Shown: piece after piece, positions 32,746-46,388 of the stretch
How the letters are laid out: each line of letters opens with the position of its first letter
Numbering within the stretch: the stretch's first letter is position 1
DNA from: Sipunculus nudus
Lineage: Eukaryota > Annelida > Sipuncula > Golfingiida > Sipunculidae
Direction: 5' to 3'
Assembly: GCA_026874595.1 (NCBI GenBank)
Contig: CM049309.1
Location: 91,782,723-91,846,722, forward strand
DNA length: 64,000 bases
Translations under genes and position numbers: made by a program
The notes under the pieces: generated by a model
What the model was told of the DNA's origin: nothing
Database searches by the model: none
The model's input: the letters and a program-made list of their open reading frames with translations, nothing else

Positions 32746-33617
32746 CCAAGTTCAGAAATAGCAGTGGATAATAATCAAATCCCTGATCTGCCCGTCGATT
32801 GTCCAAGTATCTCAAATGTTCACTCAAAAATTGCTCGGATTATGGGTGACCGATAAAGTATAGCCTAGGACGATAAAATCACCTGATTACTAAAACAATG
32901 ATTCGAACGGTTTTTTAAGGGGGACCGCTTGGAGATATTGTTAACCAGTTATTCATCTACTAAATTTTGGTGTTTTACCATTTTACGACCAAGCTGACCT
33001 CAGTCATATAAAGAAGTGGAGAGAAAACAGTCAGGTACCGAAATAAAAATGGGTCCGCCCGAAAACTGGTCCTTTCCGTATTTACGGTCGTGCTTGCTTG
33101 TGGTATCGATATTATAAATAACGGGGACATTAAAGCGTTGTCACGCAACTCTATTTGGTCTTGAAGTTCCCGGAACTAGGTCAAGCGTGTCCTAAGGGGA
33201 TAATTTTCTATATTTCACATAATTCTGGGGAAACTGACAATATTTGGGAAATTTCGCAGTTTATCGCAGAGGTAACTGTCAGACCACACCATGTGTATCT
33301 AGCGGGCAAACTCGATCCGGATGAATTTAACCAGGTTGAAGTCGCGGGGGCCTGTCCCAATGCAAGAAGCGGTAATATGCTATAATGTATGTAAACGCGC
33401 GTGGTATACCGGTGGGGCGCCAGTCTATCAATCGGAATCATCTGATCGCCTGTAAAAGCCTAGATACTGATAATTAACAAACATAATTTATCACATGGGA
33501 TCTCTTGCAGTTTAATTGCAGTTCTTTGCCGTCTTAATAAACCCACGTCTTTCGGAGTAATATGTTATTCTCTTTAATGGTGTCCCTTTAACTCATCAAT
33601 CAGTTCAGAAGACATGA

Positions 33618-33638
33618 CAGGGGCGGATCCAGGATTTT
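33618..33638 (+). mobile_element. hAT-like transposon terminus (solo)
   Basis: CAGGGGCGGATCCAGGATTTT is the widespread terminal sequence of hAT-type DNA elements, as I recall it. I find no matching reversed end within the next few kilobases, so only one tip is called. A (CA)n(TA)n tract follows. Confidence 0.5.
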
Positions 33639-33672
33639 GCAAGTGGGGAGGCTGTTAGATACCTTCCAAAAT

Positions 33673-33674
<2 letters not shown>

Positions 33675-33724
<50 letters not shown>
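33675..33724. repeat. (CA)n(TA)n microsatellite
   Basis: About 9 CA units followed by about 16 TA units. Confidence 0.95.
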
Positions 33725-33726
<2 letters not shown>

Positions 33727-34703
33727 GCAGTGAAAACATTTTCCAAACTTAAACTTCAGAATAATGATTTTAAAAAATATACTGTTATTGATGGATGAGA
33801 GAAAGAGGTATTAGATGGCCAGTACCGCATTCAATCTCTTGTAAACATGTACTCGTAGTTTCAACCAAACATTAAATAATTTGCAGACTGGAAACTAACA
33901 AAACATGATTCCACGGCTTTGATATAAAAAATATACTTTTTACATTTTTCACTTCATATACGATCTGACAATTTGTAAATTGTGAAATTGTTGTAATTGG
34001 GTACAGATGTGCAACTTATAATATTTTCCCCGAGACATAGTTCAAAACTGGAAACTCATGAACAAAGTTGAACCAAAACGTAAATGCAGACTTTAAAGTC
34101 AGACGATTCATATTATGTGTATTTTTTATTTTGTGAATTGCCAGTTTATAGCGCGAGGATTATATTAATTCAAGAGAAATGTGGGGCAAGGTCACCAATT
34201 AGATTTTGCATAACCGGTCTGCTCGCTCCTTTCGGAAATTTATATTCATTTAAAGGTTCCCCTAAAACCAAAAAAAAAAAAAAAAAAAAGACGGTCTTTT
34301 TATCGCCCTTTTTCAAAACAGAAAAACATCTTTTAAATATAAATATTGTTGTGATCCAGGTAAACTCTAAATTATTTTGATTTTTTTCTGGTTCTTCCCA
34401 TAAGTCCGTCTGTAACTGTTGAGTACAGCTGCTAACAGACGATTCAATGAAAATCAATAATAACATGCTAAATCTTGCTTTGCAGAAGTATAATTAAACA
34501 TTGAAAAAAAATATAATTATTCACAGCAGTCGAAACTGCCTGCTCAGCGTACGTCGTATGTCTGCGCTTGTTAAGAAAAGGCAAGGCACCGAGGATGGTC
34601 TTTAGCGGTCGGATGGTACCAACATCAAATCAAAGTAACCCCACTACTATTATTTTGTTTCAAGAGTCAGGGGGGACCCATGCTCTTCTATCCTTTCTAA
34701 TAC

Positions 34704-34775
34704 CTTAAACTGCCGCCAGACGTCACCGATGAACACACGCTGACGTCCCGCCCGATGGATTTGGATACGTCTGCC
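34704..34775 (-). CDS. Candidate isolated 72-base coding exon (unnamed gene)
   Basis: On minus, a pyrimidine-rich stretch and TTAATGCCCAG acceptor precede 72 bases encoding GRRIQIHRAGRQ and RVFIGDVWRQFK. A TTTAAG|GTATTAG donor ends it. Codons here are GC-rich exactly between the two splice sites and the flanks are AT-rich, which is how a small internal exon looks. The frame is also open through the flanks (34892-34650), so it is not proof. No partner exon or family is identified; 35842-35633 on the same strand is the only nearby candidate. Confidence 0.3.
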
Positions 34776-35632
34776 CTGGGCATTAATAAATGTACCCACA
34801 GCAATGATAAAAGAGAGAACATGCAGGTATTCATGTTTGAGCCCCTTAAAATTACAGTTGTCATCCCCAGATGTTCTTAGATTCTCAGACACGAATAAAA
34901 GTTAATAGTGTCATAGAAGGTTAATGCCTTGCCATCACATTCATTATGTTGTATATGTTTGTATTCCCATATGTAGATTTGGGAGTATATACGTTTCAGA
35001 GGATCTTCATCAATCATAGGTGGTCACGGTTATGGTTATAAGAAAGTGCGCAGGTAACAATGTGTTTAAACTCTCACAGCACACTGGGGTTTTATTTTGT
35101 TTGGGTGGTCTGGCTCGATCTAACACGGCGAACAGGAACAATAGTGTCTTTTGAGTGGCAGAGGCTACATTAACCGACGGCGAATCCTGGTGGCAGTGAA
35201 AGAAACTATACGAAGTCTTCCACTACTTGTTCTATCAAACTGCAATGACAAACGTTAAAATAGAAAACTGCCAAAGGTGTTCAGAGATCAGATTCAGTTT
35301 ATGTCGCTAATTGTACTCGCTCACATATAGATTTAAATAGCCGTTACACCTCCGACGGGGGCGCGATAGTACATTTTCCTCTTTCTTTTTTTTTTCTGTT
35401 TGCAACTTATAAGTTTAGAGCGGGCTTTGGTGAAAATTTTAGTTGCCATCTACATTTGCTTCATTTTTACGCATTTTGGTTGTATTGTTTAGCTATATAA
35501 TAATATATATATATATATATAGAATAATAGAATATAAAAAGTGCTTCGCAGAAGAGACCCATTTGTGCTCAGAAGAACAAGAGTGATCACTAAAGCTCAG
35601 ATGATCAATAGTCACACCCAAGAAACAAACCA

Positions 35633-35842
35633 TTAAATTAGGAGGTTATCTGAATCACTATGATTCTTTTCCATTGTGTGGCCATTTTGTGTAGAATTAT
35701 GATTCAGCTGTGAACCGGGACTGTGGACCATAGCATTGGGTACAAAGAATACAGTTATGTTAAGAACACATAAAATTAAGATTACGGCGGGCAGAACACA
35801 CACACCTCGCCTGCTTACACAATGTATATACACTTGATACAT
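35633..35842 (-). CDS. Hypothetical 69-aa single-pass membrane protein
   Basis: A minus-strand ATG frame with a short N-terminus (MYQVYIHCVSRRG), one hydrophobic segment (VCVLPAVILILCVLNITVFF, about residues 14-33) and a polar tail with an N-glycosylation sequon (NHNST). That layout resembles the signal anchor of a type II Golgi enzyme. No catalytic part follows before the stop, and I see no good donor to continue it. It may be the first exon of something larger, or chance. Confidence 0.25.
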   Translation of the reverse strand: MYQVYIHCVSRRGVCVLPAVILILCVLNITVFFVPNAMVHSPGSQLNHNSTQNGHTMEKNHSDSDNLLI

Positions 35843-37261
35843 ACACTACTCAGACGGATGTTTCAATCATAAATCATAGTACAAGGATAAAAGACGTTTC
35901 TTAATTCAAATGATTACATTTTTAAAATATTAAATGTTATCAAAAGCTGACTGACAGTACAAAGATTACATATCATACTGGACCTGTCAAGATTATCAAT
36001 GCTTCAAAACTAATAAATCTACAAGTTAATTCTTTAACTTAAGAGAAATGAGTTCACGTTTCACCGCAACATGCTCATGGACCACGGCCCATTTGAATGA
36101 ACCCTTCAATTGCATTTCAATGACAGATTTAATGACATGCGTAATCTGGATTTCATAAATTGCCCCTGTAGTTATAACACTGTACATTAATCTGTCGGAT
36201 TTTACTTAATTAACATTGATTAATGTCCAGTAAATCTATGTGCGGGAATGATTTCCTTAAAAAAGCATTGGTCTGTTAACTATTGGTCTGTTAACTGCGC
36301 TATTCTATAGGTTAGAGGGACGTATTTCCAAGCCCTATATATTATCATACAAGGTGCACATGTTGGGTGGTCTGGGATAGATTTTTTCTATCGAGTGTTT
36401 GGCATCATGTTTTACATCAAACTCGAGATCAACACCTGCAATTTTATTTTATCCCAGAAAAACAGGGGGTTCAGTATCTCGTTTTTCCGCCACAGACCAG
36501 CTTCTGAAGTTAACTAAAGTGCAACTTAGATGTCGCCACCTGCCGAGCCATGCCCACACCAACGGCACTGACACATTCAATATCCTCAAACAGCACAAAA
36601 AATATGACTACCTCTGAAAAAAAAATTATAAAAAGTCCCCTGTCTCCAATCATCTGGAACCAATATACTTTTCATTATACATTTAATGCCTACTCATTTT
36701 TGACGCCACAAAATAGGCCGACCTTGACCGGACCCCGAATTAGGCCACTCTAACCTACACATACATGAGTGGCGCCATTTTCCTTTGTCCTAATCTCCAC
36801 ACAGGTCAAAGATCTATGGGATATCCTTAACATTACACAGATACACAAACATAAATCTCCGTCAGAGACACATAGTGGCGCTACAATAATGGCCGAGGGA
36901 TGTATATGCCTCTAATCTCTGTGGACAAAAGTCACAAAACAACAAGTTATTGATGTAAGAGGCGCTTCATGTTTTCCAGAACGGTCGATTGAGTTAACAG
37001 GACTTCCAGCTTGTATGACAGGACATGCTGAAGACACACCTGGTTTTTCGAACGAATTAAGTCAGAGACCTGGGGCCGCCACCGGGATAGATGTGATAAT
37101 CACAGTGCAGCCACTATATACGTAATACCCTACGACGCAGCACTTTCCACATAATCGTGAAAATTTCATAAAACTTAACATTTCTCTCAAACTTAAAGCT
37201 ATTTACTCACGTGTCTTATTTGTAGATTTAAATGATTTCTGATTTACACTGGGTACATGTT

Positions 37262-37570
37262 TAGCTCATCCAACCGGCCATAAATAGTCCTGGTGAGCTC
37301 ATGTCATGCGTCCGTCTGTCTGTCTGTCAGTCCGGCGTCCGTCAACAATCATAGAAAGGTGATTCTTCTCCTTAATTTCTGGTCCGATTTTGTTTTTTTC
37401 TTTGGGTTTTTGAAATTCTACACATAATTTCGAAATGCTTTTATTATGCAAATTTATGCATTTTTCAATATCACAAAAATGTTTCTTCTCTTTTATTTCG
37501 CGGCCGATTTTGATTTTGTTTGTTTTATCAAATGTGATTTGGAGACGCCTTTTTAACCAGAATCTTGGAC
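37262..37570 (+). repeat. Start of a dispersed bivalve-type repeat abutting the 34-bp satellite
   Basis: It begins TTAGCTCATCCAACCGGCC, followed by GTGAGCTCATGTCATGCG and a CCGTCTGTCTGTC zone, as in the start at 26757. Duplicated modules with TTCTTCTC, TTAATTTCTGGTCCGATTTTG and TTTCGCGGCCGATTTTG follow. It runs without a break into the first satellite unit (GACCTGAGGGGCCCACAAAG), which suggests the satellite was amplified from within this repeat. Confidence 0.6.
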
Positions 37571-37619
37571 CTGAGGGGCCCACAAAGATTCAAACGTTCT
37601 GTGATGGAGGGGCCCACTA

Positions 37620-40600
37620 AGATACAAACGTTCTGTGATGGAGGGTCCCACTAAGATACAAATGTTCTGTGATGGAGGGCCCACTAAGATACAAACGCAC
37701 TGTGATGGAGGGGCCCACTAAGATACAAACTTCCTGTGATGGAGGGTCCCACTAAGATACAAATGTTCTGTGCTGGAGGGCCCACTAAGATACAAACGCA
37801 CTGTGATGGAGGGGCTCACTAAGAAACAAACGCACTGTGATGGAGGGGACCACTAAGACACAAACGTTCTGTGATGGAGGGGCCCACTAAGATACAAACG
37901 TTCTGTGATGGAGGAGCCACTAAGATACAAACGTTCTGTGATGGAGGGGCCACTAAGATACACACGTGCCGTGATGGAGGGGCCCACTAAGATACAAATG
38001 TTCTGTGATGGAGGGGCCCACTAAGATACAAACGCTCTGTGATGGATGGGCCCACTAAGGTACAAACACGCTGTGATGGAGGGACCTACTAAGATACAAA
38101 CGTTCTGTGATGGAGGGACCTACTAAGATACAAACGTTCTGTGATGGAGCGGCCCACTAAGATATAAACGTTCTGTGATGGAGGGCCCACTAAGATACAA
38201 ACGCACTGTGATGGAGGGGCCCTCTAAGATACAAACGTTCTGTGATGGAGGGGCCCACTAAGTTACAAACGTTCTGTGATGAAGGGGCCCACTAAATTAC
38301 AAACGTTCTGTGATGGAGGGGCCCACTAAGATACAAACGTTCTGTGATGGAGGGCCCACTAAGATACAAATGTTCTGTGATGGGGGACCTACTAAGATAC
38401 AAACGCACTGTGATGGAGGGGCCCACTAAGATACAAACGTTCTGTGATGGAGGGGCCCACTAAGATACAAACGATCTGTGATGGAGGGCCCACTAAGATA
38501 CAAACACTCTGTGATGGAGGGCCCACTAAGACACAAACGCACTGTGATGGAGGGGCCCAATAAGATACAAATGCACTGTAATGGATGGGCCCACTAAGAT
38601 ACAAGGGCCCACTAAGATACAAACGCACTCTGCTGGAGGGGCCGACTAAGACACAAACGTTCTCTGATGGAGGGGCCCACTAAGATACAAACGTTCTGTG
38701 ATGGAGGGGCCACTAAGATACAAACGTTCTGTGATGGAGGGGCCACTAAGATACACACGTGCCGTGATGGAGGGGCCCACTAAGATACAAACGTTCTTTG
38801 ATGGAGGGGCCCACTAAGATACAAACGCTCTGTGATGGATGGGCCCACTAAGATACAAACACGCTGTGATGGAGGGACCCACTAAGATACAAACGTTCTG
38901 TGATGGAGGGCCCACTAAGATACAAACGCACTGTGATGGAGGGGCCCTCTAAGATACAAACGTTCTGTGATGGAGGGGCCCAATAAGTTACAAACGTTCT
39001 GTGATGGAGGGGCCCACTAAATTACAAACGTTCTGTGATGGAGGGGCCCACTAAGATACAAACGTTCTGTGATGGAGGGCCCACTAAGATGCAAATGTTC
39101 TGTGATGGGGGACCTACTAAGATACAAACGCACTGTGATGGAGGGGCCGACTAAGATACAAACGTTCTGTGATGGAGGGCCCACTAAGATACAAACGTTC
39201 TGTGATGGAGGGCCCACTAAGATACATACACTCTGTGATGGAGGGGCCCAATTAGATACAAACGCACTGTAATGGATGAGCCCACTAAGATACAAGGGCC
39301 CACTAAGATACAAACGCACTCTGCTGGAGGGGCCGACTAAGACACAAACGTTCTCTGATGGAGGGGCCCACTAAGATAAAAACGTTCTGTGATGGAGGGG
39401 CCACTAAGATACAAACGTTCTGTGATGGAGGGGCCACTAAGATACACACGTGCCGAGTTGGAGGCGCCCACTAAGATACAAACGTTCTGTGATGGAGGGG
39501 CCCACTAATATACAAACGCTCTGTGATGGATGGGCCCACTAAGATACAAACACGCTGTGATGGAGGGACCCACTAAGATACAAACGTTCTGTGATGGAGG
39601 GTCCCACTAAGATACAAATGTTCTGTGATGGAGGGCCCACTAAGATACAAACGCACTGTGATGGAGGGGCCCACTAAGATACAAACTTCCTGTGATGGAG
39701 GGTCCCACTAAGATACAAATGTTCTGTGCTGGAGGGCCCACTAAGATACAAACGCACTGTGATGGAGGGGCTCACTAAGAAACAAACGCACTGTGATGGA
39801 GGGGACCACTAAGACACAAACGTTCTGTGATGGAGGGGCCCACTAAGATACAAACGTTCTGTGATGGAGGAGCCACTAAGATACAAACGTTCTGTGATGG
39901 AGGGGCCACTAAGATACACACGTGCCGTGATGGAGGGGCCCACTAAGATACAAATGTTCTGTGATGGAGGGGCCCACTAAGATACAAACGCTCTGTGATG
40001 GATGGGCCCACTAAGGTACAAACACGCTGTGATGGAGGGACCTACTAAGATACAAACGTTCTGTGATGGAGGGACCTACTAAGATACAAACGTTCTGTGA
40101 TGGAGCGGCCCACTAAGATATAAACGTTCTGTGATGGAGGGCCCACTAAGATACAAACGCACTGTGATGGAGGGGCCCTCTAAGATACAAACGTTCTGTG
40201 ATGGAGGGGCCCACTAAGTTACAAACGTTCTGTGATGAAGGGGCCCACTAAATTACAAACGTTCTGTGATGGAGGGGCCCACTAAGATACAAACGTTCTG
40301 TGATGGAGGGCCCACTAAGATACAAATGTTCTGTGATGGGGGACCTACTAAGATACAAACGCACTGTGATGGAGGGGCCCACTAAGATACAAACGTTCTG
40401 TGATGGAGGGGCCCACTAAGATACAAACGATCTGTGATGGAGGGCCCACTAAGATACAAACACTCTGTGATGGAGGGCCCACTAAGACACAAACGCACTG
40501 TGATGGAGGGGCCCAATAAGATACAAATGCACTGTAATGGATGGGCCCACTAAGATACAAGGGCCCACTAAGATACAAACGCACTCTGCTGGAGGGGCCG

Positions 40601-41545
40601 ACTAAGACACAAACGTTCTCTGATGGAGGGGCCCACTAAGATACAAACGTTCTGTGATGGAGGGGCCACTAAGATACAAACGTTCTGTGATGGAGGGGCC
40701 ACTAAGATACACACGTGCCGTGATGGAGGGGCCCACTAAGATACAAACGTTCTTTGATGGAGGGGCCCACTAAGATACAAACGCTCTGTGATGGATGGGC
40801 CCACTAAGATACAAACACGCTGTGATGGAGGGACCCACTAAGATACAAACGTTCTGTGATGGAGGGCCCACTAAGATACAAACGCACTGTGATGGAGGGG
40901 CCCTCTAAGATACAAACGTTCTGTGATGGAGGGGCCCAATAAGTTACAAACGTTCTGTGATGGAGGGGCCCACTAAATTACAAACGTTCTGTGATGGAGG
41001 GGTCCACTAAGATACAAACGTTCTGTGATGGAGGGCCCACTAAGATGCAAATGTTCTGTGATGGGGGACCTACTAAGATACAAACGCACTGTGATGGAGG
41101 GGCCGACTAAGATACAAACGTTCTGTGATGGAGGGCCCACTAAGATACAATCGTTCTGTGATGGAGGGCCCACTAAGATACAAACACTCTGTGATGGAGG
41201 GGCCCAATTAGATACAAACGCACTGTAATGGATGGGCCCACTAAGATACAAGGGCCCACTAAGATACAAACGCACTCTGCTGGAGGGGCCGACTAAGACA
41301 CAAACGTTCTCTGATGGAGGGGCCCACTAAGATAAAAACGTTCTGTGATGGAGGGGCCACTAAGATACAAACGTTCTGTGATGGAGGGGCCACTAAGATA
41401 CACACGTGCCGAGTTGGAGGGGCCCACTAAGATACAAACGTTCTGTGATGGAGGGGCCCACTAATATACAAACGCTCTGTGATGGATGGGCCCACTAAGA
41501 TACAAACACGCTGTAATGGAGGGACCCACTAAGATACAAACGTTC
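37620..41545 (+). repeat. 1956-bp tandem duplication within the satellite
   Basis: Distinct unit variants recur exactly 1956 bases apart: 37641/39597, 38392/40348 and 39017/40973. The two copies differ by only scattered single bases, so the duplication is recent. Confidence 0.85.
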
Positions 41546-43919
41546 TGTGATGGAGGGTCCCACTAAGATACAATGTTCTGTGAGGGAGGGGCCCACTAAG
41601 ATACAAACGTTCTGTGATGGAGGGGCCCACTAAGATACAAACGTTCTGTGATGGAGGGCCCACTAAGATACAAACACTCTGTGATGTAGGGACCTACTAA
41701 GATACAAACGTTCTGTGATGGAGGGACCTACTAAGATACAAACGTTCTGTGATGGAGCGGCCCAGTAAGATACAAACGTTCTGTGATGGAGGGGACCACT
41801 AAAACACAAACGTTCTGTGATGGAGGGGCCCACTAAGATACAAACGTTCTGTGATGGAGGGGCCACTAAGATACAAACGTTCTGTGATGGAGGGGCCACT
41901 AAGATACACACTTGCCGTGATGGAGGGGCCCACTAAGATACAAATGTTCTGTGATGGAGGGGCCCACTAAGATACAAACGCTCTGTGATGGATGGGCCCA
42001 CTAAGATACAAACACGCTGTGATGGAGGGACCCACTAAGATACAAACGGTCTGTGATGGAGGGTCCCACTAAGACACAAATGTTCTGTGATGGAGGGGCC
42101 CACTAAGATACAAACGTTCTGTGATGGAGGGGCCCACTAAGATACAAACGTTCTGTGATGGAGGGTCCACTAAGATACAAACACTCTGTGATGGAGGGAC
42201 CTACTAAGATACAAACGTTCTGTGATGGAGGGACCTACTATGATACAAACGTTCTGTGATGGAGCGGCCCGTTAAGATACAAACGTTCTGTGATGGAGGG
42301 CCCACTAAGATACAAACGCACTGTGATGGAGGGGCCCTCTAAGATACAAACGTTCTGTGATGGAGGGGCCCAATAAGTTACAAACGTTCTGTGATGGAGG
42401 GGCCCACTAAATTACAAACGTTCTGTGATGGAGGGGCCCACTAAGATACAAACGTTCTGTGATGGAGGGCCCACTAAGATGCAAATGTTCTGTGATGGGG
42501 GACCTACTAAGATACAAACGCACTGTGATGGAGGGGCCGACTAAGATACAAACGTTCTGTGATGGAGGGCCCACTAAGATACAAACGTTCTGTGATGGAG
42601 GGCCCACTAATATACAAACACTCTGTGATGGATGGGCCCAATTAGATACAAACGCACTGTAATGGATGGGCCCACTAAGATACAAGGGCCCACTAAGATA
42701 CAAACGCACTCTGCTGGAGGGGCCGACTAAGACACAAACGTTCTCTGATGGAGGGGCCCACTAAGATAAAAACGTTCTGTGATGGAGGGGCCACTAAGAT
42801 ACAAACGTTCTGTGATGGAGGGGCCACTAAGATACACACGTGCCGAGTTGGAGGGGCCCACTAAGATACAAACGTTCTGTGATGGAGGGGCCCACTAATA
42901 TACAACCGCTCTGTGATGGATGGGCCCACTAAGATACAAACACGCTGTGATGGAGGGACCCACTAAGATACAAACGTTCTGTGATGGAGGGTCCCACTAA
43001 GATACAATGTTCTGTGAGGGAGGGGCCACTAAGATACAAACGTTCTGTGATGGAGGGGCCCACTAAGATACAAACGTTCTGTGATGGAGGGCCCACTAAG
43101 ATACAAACACTGTGTGATGGAGGGACCTACTAAGATACAAACGTTCTGTGATGGAGGGACCTACTAAGATACAAACGTTCTGTGATTGAGCGGCCCAGTA
43201 AGATACAAACGTTCTGTGATGGAGGGCCCACTAAGATACAAACGCACTGTGATGGAGGGGCACTCTAAGATACAAACGTTCTATGATGGAGGGGCCCACT
43301 AAGTTACAAACGTTCTGTGATGAAGGGGCCCACTAAGATACAAACGTTCTGTGATGGAGGGGCCAACAAAGATACAAACGTTCTGTGAAGGAGGGGCCAC
43401 TAAGATACAAACGTTCTGTGATGGAAGGGCCACTAAGATACACACGTGCCGTGATGGAGGGGCCCAAAAAGATACAAACGCTCTGTGATGGATGGGCCCA
43501 CTAAGATACAAACACGCTGTGATAGAGGGACCCACTAAGATACAAACGTTCTGTGATGGAGGGTCCCACTAAGATACAAATGTTCTGTGAGGGATGGGCC
43601 CACTAAGATACAAACGTTCTGTGATGGAGGGGCCCGCTAAGATACAAACGTTTTGTGATGGAAGGCCCACTAAGATACAAACACTCTGTGATGGAGGGAA
43701 CTACTAAGATACAAACGTTCTGTGATGGATGGACCTACTAAGATACAAACGTTCTGTGATGGAGCGGCCCACTAAGATACAAACGTTCTCTGATGGAGGG
43801 CCCACTAAGATACAAACGCACTGTGATGGAGGGGCCCTCTAAGATACAAACGTTCTATGATGGAGGGGCCCACTAAGTTACAAACGTTCTGTGTTTGAGG
43901 GGCCCACTAAGATACAAAC

Positions 43920-46388
43920 GTTCTGTGATGGAGGGGCCAACTAAGATACAAACGTTCTGTGATGGAGGGCCCACTAAGATACAAACACTCTGTGATGGAC
44001 AGACCTACTAAGATACAAACGCACTATGATGGAGTTGCCCACTAAGATACAAACGTTCTGTGATGGAGGGGCCCACTAAGATACAAACGTTCTGTGATGG
44101 AGGGCCCACTAAGATACAAACACTCTGTGATGGAGGGCCCACTAAGATACAAACGCACTCTGATTGAGGGGCCCAATAAGATACAAACGCACTGTGATGG
44201 ATGGGCCCACTAAGATACAAGGGCCCACTAAGATACAAACGCACTCTGCTGGAGGGGCCCACTAAGATACAAACGCATTGTGATGGAGGGGCCCACTAAG
44301 ACACAAACGTTCTCTGATGGAGGGGCCCACTAAGATACAAACGCTCTGTGATGGAAGGGCCACTAAGATACAAACGTTCTGTGATGGAGGGGCCACTAAG
44401 ATACACATGTGCCGTGATGGATAGGCCCACTAAGATACAAACGTTCTGTGATGGAGGGACCCACTAAGATACAAACGTTCTGTGATGGAGGGTCCCACTA
44501 AGATACAAATGTTCTGTTAAGGAGGGGCCCACTAAGATCCAAACGTTCTGTGATGGAGGGGCCACTAAGATACACACTTGCCGTGATGGAGGGGCCCACT
44601 AAGATACAAATGTTCTGTGATGGAGGGGCCCACTAAGATACAAACGCTCTGTGATGGATGGGCCCACTAAGATACAAATGTTCTGTGATGGAGGGGCCCA
44701 CTAAGATACAAACGCTCTGTGATGGATGGGCCCACTAAGATACAAACACGCTGTGATGGAGGGACCCACTAAGATACAAACGGTCTGTGATGGAGGGTCC
44801 CACTAAGACACAAATGTTCTGTGATGGAGGGGCCCACTAAGATACAAACGTTCTGTGATGGAGGGGCCCACTAAGATACAAACGTTCTGTGATGGAGGGT
44901 CCACTAAGATACAAACACTCTGTGATGGAGGGACCTACTAAGATACAAACGTTCTGTGATGGAGGGACCTACTATGATACAAACGTTCTGTGATGGAGCG
45001 GCCCGTTAAGATACAAACGTTCTGTGATGGAGGGCCCACTAAGATACAAACGCACTGTGATGGAGGGGCCCTCTAAGATACAAACGTTCTGTGATGGAGG
45101 GGCCCAATAAGTTACAAACGTTCTGTGATGGAGGGGCCCACTAAATTACAAACGTTCTGTGATGGAGGGGCCAACTAAGATACAAACGTTCTGTGATGGA
45201 GGGCCCACTAAGATACAAACACTCTGTGATGGACAGACCTACTAAGATACAAACGCACTATGATGGAGTTGCCCACTAAGATACAAACGTTCTGTGATGG
45301 AGGGGCCCACTAAGATACAAACGTTCTGTGATGGAGGGCCCACTAAGATACAAACACTCTGTGATGGAGGGCCCACTAAGATACAAACGCACTCTGATTG
45401 AGGGGCCCAATAAGATACAAACGCACTGTGATGGATGGGCCCACTAAGATACAAGGGCCCACTAAGATACAAACGCACTCTGCTGGAGGGGCCCACTAAG
45501 ATACAAACGCATTGTGATGGAGGGGCCCACTAAGACACAAACGTTCTCTGATGGAGGGGCCCACTAAGATACAAACGCTCTGTGATGGAAGGGCCACTAA
45601 GATACAAACGTTCTGTGATGGAGGGGCCACTAAGATACACATGTGCCGTGATGGATAGGCCCACTAAGATACAAACGTTCTGTGATGGAGGGACCCACTA
45701 AGATACAAACGTTCTGTGATGGAGGGTCCCACTAAGATACAAATGTTCTGTTAAGGAGGGGCCCACTAAGATCCAAACGTTCTGTGATGGAGGGGCCACT
45801 AAGATACACACTTGCCGTGATGGAGGGGCCCACTAAGATACAAATGTTCTGTGATGGAGGGGCCCACTAAGATACAAACGCTCTGTGATGGATGGGCCCA
45901 CTAAGATACAAATGTTCTGTGATGGAGGGGCCCACTAAGATACAAACGCTCTGTGATGGATGGGCCCACTAAGATACAAACACGCTGTGATGGAGGGACC
46001 CACTAAGATACAAACGGTCTGTGATGGAGGGTCCCACTAAGACACAAATGTTCTGTGATGGAGGGGCCCACTAAGATACAAACGTTCTGTGATGGAGGGG
46101 CCCACTAAGATACAAACGTTCTGTGATGGAGGGTCCACTAAGATACAAACACTCTGTGATGGAGGGACCTACTAAGATACAAACGTTCTGTGATGGAGGG
46201 ACCTACTATGATACAAACGTTCTGTGATGGAGCGGCCCGTTAAGATACAAACGTTCTGTGATGGAGGGCCCACTAAGATACAAACGCACTGTGATGGAGG
46301 GGCCCTCTAAGATACAAACGTTCTGTGATGGAGGGGCCCAATAAGTTACAAACGTTCTGTGATGGAGGGGCCCACTAAATTACAAACG
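43920..46388 (+). repeat. 1234-bp tandem duplication within the satellite
   Basis: The segment with GATGGACAGACC and the ATCC variant (ACTAAGATCCAAACG) occurs at 44008 and again at 45242, with the same order of variants throughout. The offset is 1234 bases. Confidence 0.85.

Larger units (their letters stand above)
33725..37260. other. Largely unannotated spacer
   Basis: Apart from the two weak exon candidates, I see a 20-A run near 34270, a short TA microsatellite at 35501-35520 and a direct repeat of ATTGGTCTGTTAACT at about 36268-36297. Short frames at 36399-36753 overlap and are unsupported. Confidence 0.4.

Noticed and set aside
32561-32827. Leu/Val-rich membrane-like frame (LLLVVLGT repeats) on minus
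   Set aside because: It is a translation of the homogeneous part of the 24-bp minisatellite; hydrophobicity follows from the unit sequence.
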